Assembly: GCF_000719705.1 (NCBI RefSeq)
Contig: NZ_JOHO01000004.1
Location: 248,001-312,000, forward strand
Direction of reading: 5' to 3'
Length of the DNA stretch: 64,000 nucleotides
DNA from: Streptomyces sp. NRRL S-350
Lineage (GTDB): Bacteria; Actinomycetota; Actinomycetes; Streptomycetales; Streptomycetaceae
The notes below the pieces were generated by a model that worked only from the letters and a program-made list of their open reading frames with translations, was not told the origin of the DNA and did not search any database. How positions within the stretch are numbered: position 1 is the stretch's first letter; every line of letters begins with the position of its first letter. Positions 1-7,836 of the stretch are shown piece by piece. The position numbers were made by a program, and so were the translations under genes.

Positions 1-725
1 GCGCCGACGTCGATGACGTCGGCCACGATGCAGGTGATGTTGTCCGGGCCGCCGCCGCGCAGTGCGAGCTGGATCAGCTCCTGCACGGTCTGCTCGGGCG
101 CGTAGAAGCTGCCGAGGGTGTCCTGGAGGGTCTGGTGGCTGACCGGGCCGGAGAGGCCGTCGGAGCAGATCATGTAGCGGTCGCCGGCCCGGACCTCGCG
201 GATCGACAGGTCGGGCTCGACCTGGCCGCGGCCGTCCAGCGCCCGCATCAGCAGGGAGCGCTGCGGGTGGGTCTCGGCTTCCTCGGGCGTGATCCGGCCC
301 TCGTCGACCAGGCGCTGCACCCAGGTGTGGTCCTGGGTGATCTGCACCAGCGCACCGTCGCGCAGCAGGTACGCGCGGGAGTCGCCGACGTGGACCATGC
401 CCATCCGCTGACCGGTCCAGAGCATGGCGGTGAGGGTGCAGCCCATGCCCTCCAGCTGCGGGTCCTCCTCGACCATCTGCCGGAGCCGGTCGTTGGCGCC
501 CTGGACGGCGTCGCCCAGCAGGGTCAGCAGGTCGGCGCCCGGCACGTCCTCGTCCAGCCGGACGATCGAGCCGAGCACCTCGGAGGAAGCGACCTCGCCG
601 GCCGCGGCGCCGCCCATGCCGTCGGCCACGGCAAGCAGCCGCGGCCCGGCGTAGCCGGAGTCCTCGTTCCCCTCCCGGATCAGTCCCTTGTGGGAGCCGG
701 CGGCGAAGCGCAGCACCAGGGTCAT
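1..725 (-). CDS. pstP: PP2C-family Ser/Thr protein phosphatase (PstP), 3' end beyond window
   Basis: Reading leftwards from an ATG at 725 the protein begins MTLVLRFAAGSHKGLIREGN and continues with NEDSGYAG and VADGMGGAAAGEVAS, the N-terminal metal-binding motifs of bacterial PP2C phosphatases. The frame stays open to position 1, so the C-terminus (probably a membrane-anchored segment) is missing. In actinobacteria this enzyme dephosphorylates PknB-type kinases and FHA-domain partners controlling cell wall growth. It lies 53 nt after fhaB on the same strand, the usual fhaA-fhaB-pstP order. FtsW, a penicillin-binding protein and PknB are expected further left. Identity is strong; the symbol rests on context. 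Confidence 0.93.
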   Translation of the reverse strand, partial: MTLVLRFAAGSHKGLIREGNEDSGYAGPRLLAVADGMGGAAAGEVASSEVLGSIVRLDEDVPGADLLTLLGDAVQGANDRLRQMVEEDPQLEGMGCTLTAMLWTGQRMGMVHVGDSRAYLLRDGALVQITQDHTWVQRLVDEGRITPEEAETHPQRSLLMRALDGRGQVEPDLSIREVRAGDRYMICSDGLSGPVSHQTLQDTLGSFYAPEQTVQELIQLALRGGGPDNITCIVADVIDVG

Positions 726-778
726 GCGACCTGTGCCCCCCTCTGGGTCATGGACGGGATGCTGTCCCTCATGCGCTA

Positions 779-1333
779 CTACTTCCGCAGTTCGATGACG
801 GTCCTGCCGATACGGATCGGCGTGCCCGGCTGGAGCGGGGTGGGCGCGGTCAGGCGCTGCCGGTCCAGATAGGTGCCGTTGGTGGAGCCTAGATCCTCGA
901 CCGTCCACTGCCCAGTCTGATCCGGATAGATCCTGGCATGCCGGGAGGACGCGTAGTCGTCGTCCAGCACGATGGTGGAGTCGTGCGCACGGCCGAGCGT
1001 GATGGTCTGTCCCTGCAGCGCCACGGTGGTCCCGGCCAGCGAGCCCTGGACCACGACGAGCTGGGTGGGGGCGCCGCGGCGGCGCCCGCCGCCGCCCTGG
1101 GTCTGGCCCGTCGCCGCCGTCGCGGCGGAGGCGGCCGGGGAGGGCGTGGGGCGACCCGCGGCCGTGGGGGACGCGCCGCCGCCGGCCGTGGCGCTAGCGC
1201 CGCGACGGGAGGACCGCGGGTTCACCTTGGTGCCGAAGAGGTCGCTGCGGATCACCTGGATCGCGACGATGACGAACAGCCACAGCACGGCCAGGAAGCC
1301 CAGCCGCATGACCGTGAGGGTCAGTTCTGACAT
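779..1333 (-). CDS. fhaB: FHA domain protein FhaB, membrane anchored
   Basis: 184 residues. Residues about 7-30 form one hydrophobic segment (RLGFLAVLWLFVIVAIQVI), followed by a Gly/Ala/Pro/Thr-rich linker and a C-terminal FHA domain (about 97-184) with LGR, SSRHARI and LGSTNGTY, the phosphothreonine-binding signature. FHA proteins of this locus read Ser/Thr phosphorylation by PknA/PknB and link it to septation and peptidoglycan synthesis at the membrane. The gene starts 46 nt after fhaA ends and precedes the PP2C phosphatase, so the three are probably one operon. The linker is low complexity and would vary between species. Confidence 0.93.
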   Translation of the reverse strand: MSELTLTVMRLGFLAVLWLFVIVAIQVIRSDLFGTKVNPRSSRRGASATAGGGASPTAAGRPTPSPAASAATAATGQTQGGGGRRRGAPTQLVVVQGSLAGTTVALQGQTITLGRAHDSTIVLDDDYASSRHARIYPDQTGQWTVEDLGSTNGTYLDRQRLTAPTPLQPGTPIRIGRTVIELRK

Positions 1334-1379
1334 GGCCGTCCCGCCAGTCGGTGAGCGAGGCGCGCGAACAATTCGGACA

Positions 1380-2243
1380 CTACCCTTCGACCTGCCGGTA
1401 GACGATGGTGGTGGAGCCCACGACGATTCGCGAGCCGTCGCGGAGCGTAGCGCGCTGGGTGTGCTGTCCGTCCACCACGATGCCGTTGGTGGAGCCCAGG
1501 TCGAGCACCATCGAAGGGGTTCCGGGCCGGATCTCGGCGTGCTTGCGGGAGACTCCGGGGTCGTCGATCCGCACGTCCGCCTCGGTCGAGCGGCCGAGCA
1601 CGCAGGCCGAGCCGGTGATCTGGTGGCGGGCGCCGTTCACCTCGATCCAGCGGCGGAGCGAGGTGCCGCCGTGGCCGGCGCCGGGGAAGGCCCGGACGTT
1701 GCCGCCGGCGGGCGCGGGCTGGCCCGGGGGCATCGCGGGGGGCGCGGCCGGCGGCGGGGGCGCGCCGTACGCGCCGGCGCCGGGCTGCTGCCACGGTGCG
1801 CCGGGGGCCGGGGCGGCCGGCGGGCGGTCGTAGCCGGGCTGCTGCTGCGGGGCGTACTGCTGGGGCTCCTCGGCGGCGAGGGTGCGGCTGCGCACCCGGT
1901 ACAGACCGGTGTCGAGGTCGTCGGCCTTCTCCAGGTTCACCTGGAGCGGGCCCATGAAGGAGTACCGCTGGGCCTCCGCGTACTCGCGAACCATGCCGGC
2001 GAGCTCGGTGCCGAGTTGGCCGGAGTACGGGCTGAGGCGCTCGTGGTCGTGCGGGCTCAGCTCGACGATGAAGTCGTTCGGCACGACGGTGCGGTCGCGG
2101 TTCCAGATGCTCGCGTTGTTGTCGCACTCGCGCTGCAGCGCCCCGGCGATCTCCACGGGCTGGACCTCGGACTTGAACACCTTGGCGAAGGTGCCGTTGA
2201 CGAGACCCTCGAGCCGCTGCTCGAACTTCTTCAGCACTCCCAT
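1380..2243 (-). CDS. fhaA: FhaA: DUF3662 plus FHA domain protein
   Basis: 287 residues from ATG 2243, beginning MGVLKKFEQRLEGLVNGTFA. The start is chosen because it is the conserved N-terminus of the DUF3662 family and a purine-rich GGAAGGGGG lies just upstream; the open frame runs 117 codons further 5' without support. Residues 1-130 are the DUF3662 domain, about 130-195 a Pro/Gln/Ala/Gly linker, and 200-287 an FHA domain with LGRSTEADV, SRKHAEI and LGSTNGIV. In mycobacteria FhaA binds phosphorylated pseudokinase MviN and regulates lipid II export. It is the first gene of a leftward operon with fhaB and the PP2C phosphatase. Confidence 0.93.
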   Translation of the reverse strand: MGVLKKFEQRLEGLVNGTFAKVFKSEVQPVEIAGALQRECDNNASIWNRDRTVVPNDFIVELSPHDHERLSPYSGQLGTELAGMVREYAEAQRYSFMGPLQVNLEKADDLDTGLYRVRSRTLAAEEPQQYAPQQQPGYDRPPAAPAPGAPWQQPGAGAYGAPPPPAAPPAMPPGQPAPAGGNVRAFPGAGHGGTSLRRWIEVNGARHQITGSACVLGRSTEADVRIDDPGVSRKHAEIRPGTPSMVLDLGSTNGIVVDGQHTQRATLRDGSRIVVGSTTIVYRQVEG

Positions 2244-2661
2244 GGGGCACCCCCTTCCAGGGTTCGTTCGCCTGCCTGCCGGCCGGATCCCGACGGGGAA
2301 ACGGTCGCGCCTACTTGCGGTACTTCCGTACTGATCGTATCCACGCCGGGCCCTTCCATACGGTTCCCGGACCGTGTGGTGGCCGGGGGTGGGCTCGGAC
2401 ACACAGGGTGACGCATCCCGGGTGCGGGACGCCAGGTGTGCCCGTCGGAGCGCCGCCCGCCCTTCGTGCACGCGTTCGTCGAGCTTCCGTTCGGATGCGG
2501 TCGGTCCCGTCCGACGACGGATTCGGAGCTGCCCTCCTGGTCGTGCTAATGTTTTCCACGTCGGAAGGGCCGCCCGGAAGGGAGGCCGGTCCAAGGAAAC
2601 GCGAAGTCCTCATGGTACCGAGCGGTTCGGAAGATCGGTCGGCAACGAGGACAACACCCAT
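2244..2661. other. Intergenic region between fhaA and tRNA-Leu
   Basis: 418 bases without a convincing gene. It must hold the leftward fhaA promoter and the rightward tRNA promoter. A TAATGT at 2547-2552 could be a -10 for rightward transcription, but no good -35 is present 16-18 bases before it. Around 2320-2333 two GTAC-containing half sites lie close together. Frames crossing this stretch on both strands have no coding signature. Confidence 0.4.
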
Positions 2662-2745
2662 GCGCGGGTGGCGGAATAGGCAGACGCGCTGGATTCAGGT
2701 TCCAGTGCCCGAAAGGGCGTGGGGGTTCAACTCCCCCCTCGCGCA
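2662..2745 (+). tRNA. tRNA-Leu (anticodon CAG)
   Basis: 84 nt folding as a class II tRNA with a long variable arm. The acceptor stem GCGCGGG (2662-2668) pairs with CTCGCGC (2738-2744), and the discriminator is A2745. The anticodon stem CTGGA/TCCAG closes a loop TTCAGGT, giving anticodon CAG at 2696-2698, which reads CUG, the dominant Leu codon in this genome. The T arm GGGGGTTCAACTCCCCC is intact. No CCA is encoded. A strong terminator follows six bases downstream. Confidence 0.97.
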
Positions 2746-2750
2746 CAGCG

Positions 2751-2782
2751 AAGCCCCGCAGATCTACGGATCTGCGGGGCTT
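2751..2782 (+). terminator. Intrinsic terminator after tRNA-Leu
   Basis: A perfect 14-bp stem, 2751-2764 with 2769-2782, closes a TACG tetraloop (2765-2768, the very stable UNCG class as RNA) and runs into TTCTCGT. It ends tRNA-Leu transcription and faces the leftward kinase gene ending at 2841. Confidence 0.9.
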
Positions 2783-2840
2783 TCTCGTCGTTCCGCGCTC
2801 CCGGCCCGCGACTGCCCGCCGGGAGCGGGCCGCGATCGGA

Positions 2841-3989
2841 TCAGGAGCGGGTGGCGGGCAGGTCGGCGCGGACCTCGAAGCCGCCGTCCTGGGTCGGGCC
2901 GGCGGTGAGGGAGCCGCCCAGCAACTGGGCGCGCTCGCGCAGGCCGACCAGGCCGTGGCCGCCGCCCGGAAGCGTCTCGGCCGGGCGGCCCGGCGGAGCC
3001 CCGTTGCGCACCTCGACCCGCAGCCGGCGCCCCTTCGCCCGGACCCTCACGTGCACCGCCGCCTCCGGGGCGTACTTGGTGATGTTCGTCAGCGCCTCCT
3101 GCACCGTGCGGTAGGCGGCCCGCTCCACCGCCTCCGGCCACGGGCGGTCGCCGGGGCTCAGCTCGGCCTCGGCGGCCAGGCCGCTCTCCGCGATCAACCG
3201 GGGCAGGTCGGCCAGCCGGGGCTGCGGGGCGAGCGGGGCGTCCGGCAGCCGGCCGGTGGTGCCGCGCAGCACCCCGACCATCTGGCGCAGCTCTTCCAGG
3301 GTCCGGACGGACAGCTCGCGGATGGTCCGGGCGGCCGTGACCGCGGCCGGGTCGGCGGTGCTGACCTGGAGCGCGCCGGCCTGGATGCTGATCAGGCTGA
3401 CCTGGTGCGAGACCACGTCGTGCATCTCCCGGGCCAAGCGGCCCCGTTCGCTGATCAGGACCCGCTCGGCCAGCAGCCGGCTCTCCCGCTCCTGGCCGCG
3501 GGTCAGTTCGTCCAGGCGGGCGGCCAGCTCCTGCCGGGTGCGGGCGAGCAGACCGGTGGCGGCCGGCCCGGCGGCCAGCATCACGTCCTGGATGGCGTCC
3601 AGGGCGGTGCTCCGGCTGAGGTCGACGAGCGGGGTCGGCAGCGGCCAGTGGAAGAAGGTGACCAGGGTGAACAGGGTCGCGCAAGGGAACAGCACCTTGG
3701 CGGCGGAGCGCTGGGTGGCCACCGTGTACACGGCGGTGATCGGAGCCAGCCAGATCGCCTCCACCCAGGTGCCCGGCATGGTCGCCAGCAGCACCGTCAC
3801 CGGGAAGCGGCGGCGCCAGAACAGTGCGACGGCGGCCAGCGTGGAGAGTGCCATCTGCCACCAGGTGGCGTCCCGGGCCACCAGCGCGGCGTCCACCAGG
3901 GAGTACAGGACGGGCAGCAGCAGCATCAGCCAGGGGGCGGTGCACCAGGTCGGCAGTCGTCTGGACGGCGGCTGGCCGGTGGGCGTCAT
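2841..3989 (-). CDS. Sensor histidine kinase, NarL-partner (HisKA_3) type
   Basis: 382 residues starting MTPTGQPPSRRLPTWCTAPW. Four to five hydrophobic segments occupy about residues 18-150. A HisKA_3 dimerisation domain follows with the phospho-acceptor His near residue 189 in AREMHDVVSHQVS. The ATPase N-box is EALTNITKYAP, and GGGHGLVGLRER is a G-box. There is no obvious extracellular sensor domain, so it probably senses through the membrane region. Its ATG overlaps the regulator stop codon as ATGA (3986-3989), implying translational coupling. The open frame continues far upstream through the regulator in another phase, which is an artefact of high GC. Confidence 0.92.
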   Translation of the reverse strand: MTPTGQPPSRRLPTWCTAPWLMLLLPVLYSLVDAALVARDATWWQMALSTLAAVALFWRRRFPVTVLLATMPGTWVEAIWLAPITAVYTVATQRSAAKVLFPCATLFTLVTFFHWPLPTPLVDLSRSTALDAIQDVMLAAGPAATGLLARTRQELAARLDELTRGQERESRLLAERVLISERGRLAREMHDVVSHQVSLISIQAGALQVSTADPAAVTAARTIRELSVRTLEELRQMVGVLRGTTGRLPDAPLAPQPRLADLPRLIAESGLAAEAELSPGDRPWPEAVERAAYRTVQEALTNITKYAPEAAVHVRVRAKGRRLRVEVRNGAPPGRPAETLPGGGHGLVGLRERAQLLGGSLTAGPTQDGGFEVRADLPATRS

Positions 3990-4642
3990 GCCCCGTCGCC
4001 GGGCTTGGGCCGGACCAGGCCGGCCCGGTGGGCGAGGACCGCGGCCTGCACCCGGTTGGCGGCGCCCAGCTTGCCCAGGATGGCGCTGATGTGGTCCTTG
4101 ACCGTGCCGGTGCCGAGGAAGAGCCGGTCGGCGATCTCGGCGTTGGACAGGCCCTCGCCGAGCAGCGCCAGGACGTCGAGCTCCCGGCCGGTGAGGGTGC
4201 GGGCGAGCGCGGTGGCCTCGGCGTCCGGGCCGCCGCCGTCCACGTAGCCGCCGATCACGGTGCGGGTGACGGTCGGGGAGAGGATGTTGCCGCCCGCCGC
4301 GAGCACCCGGACGGCGTGCACCAGCTGTTCCGGGGCGGTGTCCTTGAGCAGGAAGCCGGTCGCCCCGGCGCGCAGTGCGGTGCCGATGAACTCGTCGGTG
4401 TCGAAGGTGGTGAGCATCGCCACGGCGGGCGGGTCGGGCAGGGCGCGCAGGCGGCGCAGCACGGAGATGCCGTCGAGGTCCGGCATCCGGATGTCGAGCA
4501 GCACCACGTGCGGGCGCAGCCGCTGGACGTGCTCCTCGGCCTGGCCGCCGGAGCAGTCGCCGACCACCTCCAGGTCGAGGGCGGAGCCGACGATCAGGCC
4601 GAGGCCGGAGCGGACCAGGATCTCGTCGTCGACGATCAGCAC
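3986..4642 (-). CDS. NarL/LuxR-family response regulator
   Basis: 218 residues as drawn (MLIVDDEILVR...). The receiver domain has the acidic pair DDE, the phospho-acceptor Asp near residue 49 in VLLDIRMPDLDG, and a conserved Lys in LLKDTAPE. The C-terminal LuxR HTH (about 145-210) has LTGRELDVLALLGEGLSNAEIA. It is the first gene of a regulator-kinase operon. The start is unsettled: the GTG at 4642 lies 19 nt from the only good Shine-Dalgarno (GAGGAGG, 4662-4668), whereas an in-frame ATC at 4657 lies 4 nt from it (see findings). Targets are unknown; the divergent lysyltransferase gene is a candidate by position. Confidence 0.92.
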   Translation of the reverse strand: MLIVDDEILVRSGLGLIVGSALDLEVVGDCSGGQAEEHVQRLRPHVVLLDIRMPDLDGISVLRRLRALPDPPAVAMLTTFDTDEFIGTALRAGATGFLLKDTAPEQLVHAVRVLAAGGNILSPTVTRTVIGGYVDGGGPDAEATALARTLTGRELDVLALLGEGLSNAEIADRLFLGTGTVKDHISAILGKLGAANRVQAAVLAHRAGLVRPKPGDGA

Positions 4643-4976
4643 GCGGGTGGTGGTGATGGTGCCTCCTCGGTTCGGGGCGGCCGGGTCGGGGCGGTCCGCG
4701 TGGGTCGCTTCGAGGGTAGGGGTAGCCGGGGCGGGGTGCCGAACGCTCGGGGGCGGCCACCCCCGCCGTTCGGCGGGGGTGGGAATCCGCTACCCGGTTC
4801 ACGCAATTCTCAGGCTCGGTGGGGAACCATGGAGTTGGCTGACTCTTTCCGGCCCGACCGCCACCTGGGCGGACGTCCGAGCGGGGGTCGCCGGTCAGTC
4901 CGTCGGCCCCGTGCGGGCGCTCGGCGTCGGGCCGTTCGCGGATGCGCTCCACCATCTGATCGTTTGGAATTGAGCT
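4643..4976. promoter_or_regulatory. Divergent promoter region with a strong hairpin
   Basis: This region separates the leftward two-component operon from the rightward lysyltransferase gene. It contains a near-perfect hairpin, CCACCCCCGCCG (4757-4768) against 4771-4782. It is not followed by a T-run, and lies about 195 bases before the downstream GTG. No convincing -35/-10 pair was found for either gene. Confidence 0.45.
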
Positions 4977-6806
4977 GTGTCGTCCACTGTGAAGTCGGAG
5001 CCGTCCGCCACCTCCAACGGGCCCCGGCCCGTCGGCGTGCTCGCCCGCTGGCGTCCGAGGGCCGCCGTGGCCTCCGTCTGGTACCTGCGGCTGATCGCGC
5101 TGCTGAACGTGGCCACCGTGCTGCTGGTGCCCTTCCGCGACCAGGTCAGCGAGCACAACGAGGGTGAGTACTTCACCCCGTACCTGATGACCTCGGGCCT
5201 GGCCAGCGCGGTGCTGTCGATCTTCCTCGCCGTCGCGATGCGGCGGCGCAAGCGGGCCGCGTGGATCTTCAACATGGCGCTCGGCGGGGCGTTCGCGCTG
5301 CTCTACCTGGCGGCCATGCTGGTGCCGGACGAGCGGTTCGACAAGCACCTGCTGAACTACTTCTCCACCGTCCTGACCTGCCTGTTCGTCCTGGCGCTGG
5401 TGGTCGGGCGCAAGGAGTTCACGTCCAAGGGCGACAGTTCCAACCCGAAGACCGCGGCGGCCACCTTCGTCGGCGGGCTGGTGGTCGGCGGCGGTCTCGG
5501 CGCGCTGCTGGTCTGGATCACCAACGAGCTGTCCGGCGCGGACTTCTGGGACCTCTTCCGGTACTCGGTCGGCCGGATGATCACCGTCACCCCGTCCGAG
5601 CACCTGCGTTCCGTGATCACCGCCCCGACCTGGGTGAACGCCGCGATCAACGCGATGGGCGCGGTGCTCTTCCTGCTCGTGCTGTACGTGGCCTTCCGCA
5701 GCCCCCGGGGCAAGGAACTGCTCAACCCGGAGGACGAGGCCAAGCTGCGCGGCCTGCTGGAGAAGCAGGGCGAGCGGGACTCGCTCGGCTACTTCGCGCT
5801 GCGCCGGGACAAGGCGGTGATCTTCTCGCCCAGCGGCAAGGCGGCGGTCACCTACCGGGTGGTCGGCGGGGTGTCGCTGGCCTCGGGCGACCCGATCGGC
5901 GACCCGGAGGCGTGGCCGGGGGCGATCGACGCGTGGCTGGCCGAGGCGCGGGAGCACGCCTGGGCGCCGGCCGTGATGGGTGCGTCCGAGGAGGCCGGGG
6001 TGATCTACGCCCGGCACGGGCTGGACGCGTTGGAGCTGGGCGACGAGGCGATCGTCGAGCTGGACGAGTTCTCGCTGGACGGCCGGGCGATGCGGGTGGT
6101 CCGGCAGGCCTACAACCGGGTGAAGCGGGCCGGGTACACGGTGCGGATCCGCCGCCACGAGGACATCTCCGAGGCGGAGATGGCCGCGCTGGTGGCCAAG
6201 GCCGACGAGTGGCGCGACGGGGCGACCGAGCGAGGCTTCTCGATGGCGCTGGGCCGGCTCGGAGACCCGGGCGACGGCCGCTGCGTGATGCTGGAGTGCA
6301 GCGACGGGGAGGGCGAGCTCAAGGCACTGCTGAGCTTCGTCCCGTGGGGCCCGGACGGGCTCTCGCTGGACCTGATGCGCCGGGCCCGGGACACCGAGAA
6401 CGGCCTGATGGAGTTCATGGTGATCGAGATCCTGCAGCGCGCCGAAGAGGTCGGACTGAAGCGGGTGTCGTTGAACTTCGCGATGTTCCGATCCGTTTTC
6501 GAGCGCGGTTCGCGCCTGGGGGCCGGCCCGGTGCTGCGGCTGTGGCGTTCCGTCCTCGGATTCTTCTCGCGCTGGTGGCAGATCGAGTCGCTGTACCGCG
6601 CCAATGCCAAGTACCGGCCGATCTGGGAGCCGCGCTACCTGCTCTTCGAGAAGAGCAGCGAGATCCCGCGGATCGGCATCGCGAGCGCGCGCGCCGAGGG
6701 TTTCATCGTCGCGCCGAGCCTTCCCGCCCTGTTCCGACGCCGGCACGCCCGGGCCGCCGTGGTGGCGCCCCGGACGCCGGTGGCAGCGCGGGACGGGAAG
6801 GGGTAG
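4977..6806 (+). CDS. MprF/LysX-like phosphatidylglycerol lysyltransferase (DUF2156), no LysRS domain
   Basis: 609 residues from GTG 4977. Residues 30-270 contain about seven membrane segments. Residues about 290-590 are a DUF2156/PG-lysyltransferase C-terminal domain, with GYFALRRDKAVIFSPSGKA, ASGDPIGDPEAW and SLDLMRRARDTENGLMEFM. This family transfers lysine from Lys-tRNA to phosphatidylglycerol, making the membrane more positive and resistant to cationic peptides. Mycobacterial LysX carries a fused lysyl-tRNA synthetase; here the protein ends after the transferase domain, so it must use cellular Lys-tRNA. No strong ribosome binding site precedes the GTG, so the exact start is uncertain. Lysine specificity is assumed from the family. 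Confidence 0.85.
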   Translation: MSSTVKSEPSATSNGPRPVGVLARWRPRAAVASVWYLRLIALLNVATVLLVPFRDQVSEHNEGEYFTPYLMTSGLASAVLSIFLAVAMRRRKRAAWIFNMALGGAFALLYLAAMLVPDERFDKHLLNYFSTVLTCLFVLALVVGRKEFTSKGDSSNPKTAAATFVGGLVVGGGLGALLVWITNELSGADFWDLFRYSVGRMITVTPSEHLRSVITAPTWVNAAINAMGAVLFLLVLYVAFRSPRGKELLNPEDEAKLRGLLEKQGERDSLGYFALRRDKAVIFSPSGKAAVTYRVVGGVSLASGDPIGDPEAWPGAIDAWLAEAREHAWAPAVMGASEEAGVIYARHGLDALELGDEAIVELDEFSLDGRAMRVVRQAYNRVKRAGYTVRIRRHEDISEAEMAALVAKADEWRDGATERGFSMALGRLGDPGDGRCVMLECSDGEGELKALLSFVPWGPDGLSLDLMRRARDTENGLMEFMVIEILQRAEEVGLKRVSLNFAMFRSVFERGSRLGAGPVLRLWRSVLGFFSRWWQIESLYRANAKYRPIWEPRYLLFEKSSEIPRIGIASARAEGFIVAPSLPALFRRRHARAAVVAPRTPVAARDGKG

Positions 6807-6972
6807 CCCTCCGTCGGGGGGCGGAGGGGGCCAGCGGCCGGATGGGGGTCCGGTGGGGGATCTTTCTCCCCCCTGAGGATGACCCTTATCCCCATCCATG
6901 CCGATGTGCCCTTTGTTAACAGGCTTCTAATGTTGGAGTAGACAGAAGTTCGGGGATTCGGAGAAAACGGTT

Positions 6973-7776
6973 GTGATTCACAGGACCCACGCGGGGGGCG
7001 TGCGACCGGGGCCGCTGGCGGTAGCCAGAACGGCCGTTGTCGCCGAGTGGGGAACGTTGTTCGCGGTGGTCCGGGAAACGGTGGTGCGAAAGAAGTTCGC
7101 CGCCGTTCCGCTGGCCACGCTGGCGACGTCTCTGATCCTGCTGTTCAGCATCGTCCAGCACCTGCCGGGCGGTGAGCGCTTCGTCAGTCACATCGGCGTG
7201 GTGCGGGCGGCGCTGCCGCTGGAGGTCTCGCTGCTGCGGACCCCGCTGTCGTTGTACGTGCCGGCGCTGGACCTGCCGGTCTGGGGGGCGCTGGCCCAGG
7301 TGTTCGTGGTCTTCGCCATCGCCGAGATCGTGCTCGGGCGGCGGATGACCCTGGTGGTGGCCTACGCCTGCACCCTGGCGGGCACGATGTTCGCCCGGTT
7401 CGGGGTGGCGATGGGGCCGGGCCACCTGTTCGGCTTCCCGAAGTGGGTCGCCTACGTGCGGGACACCGGGCCGTCGGCCGCGGTGGTGGCGCTGGCGATC
7501 TGCATCGCGTTCCGCTGCCGGGCCTGGTTCACCGCCGGCCTGGTGGTGACCCTGATGGTCGGCGAGGCGGTCGTGCTGCCGAACCTGGCCGGCCTGGAGC
7601 ACGTGGTGGCGGTGATCACCGCGCTGCTGATCGCCGTCGCCGTCGAGGTCTTCGGGGACTTCTGGCCGCGGGTGCTGGCCGGGGTCGGCGCCGCCACCTC
7701 GGTGGCCACGGCCGCCTCCCGGGAGGTCGCGGCGGAAGCGCGGCGGCGCCGGTCGGCGGGGGCCGTCGCCCCCTGA
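6973..7776 (+). CDS. Rhomboid-like multi-pass membrane protein
   Basis: 267 residues from GTG 6973, with six or more hydrophobic segments. GPSAAVVALA near residue 175 resembles the rhomboid GxSx serine motif, and LEHVVAVITALLIA in a later segment could provide the His. The N-terminus is RTAVVAEWGTLFAVVRETV, and the C-terminus is a short Ala/Arg tail. It lies 166 bases after the lysyltransferase gene on the same strand. Rhomboid-fold proteins may be intramembrane proteases or inactive; the AxxGG-type context around the Ser is not canonical, so activity is uncertain. I assign the fold by motif pattern only. Confidence 0.6.
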   Translation: MIHRTHAGGVRPGPLAVARTAVVAEWGTLFAVVRETVVRKKFAAVPLATLATSLILLFSIVQHLPGGERFVSHIGVVRAALPLEVSLLRTPLSLYVPALDLPVWGALAQVFVVFAIAEIVLGRRMTLVVAYACTLAGTMFARFGVAMGPGHLFGFPKWVAYVRDTGPSAAVVALAICIAFRCRAWFTAGLVVTLMVGEAVVLPNLAGLEHVVAVITALLIAVAVEVFGDFWPRVLAGVGAATSVATAASREVAAEARRRRSAGAVAP

Positions 7777-7794
7777 GGAGCACGGGATCCGCTC

Positions 7795-7836
7795 TGACGG
7801 CCTGGGTACGGGCGGGCGCCCGTACCCAGGCCGTCA
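7795..7836. terminator. Bidirectional terminator between convergent genes
   Basis: A 20-bp perfect inverted repeat, 7795-7814 against 7817-7836, realistically an 18-bp stem with a 6-nt loop. It overlaps the stop codon of the leftward SpoIIE-type phosphatase gene and follows the rightward membrane gene. Confidence 0.85.

Noticed and set aside
2841..6899. A 1352-codon minus-strand open frame across the two-component system and the lysyltransferase gene
   Set aside because: Only its last 382 codons are a real kinase. Upstream it reads the regulator in the wrong phase and the antisense of the lysyltransferase gene, as expected in very GC-rich DNA.
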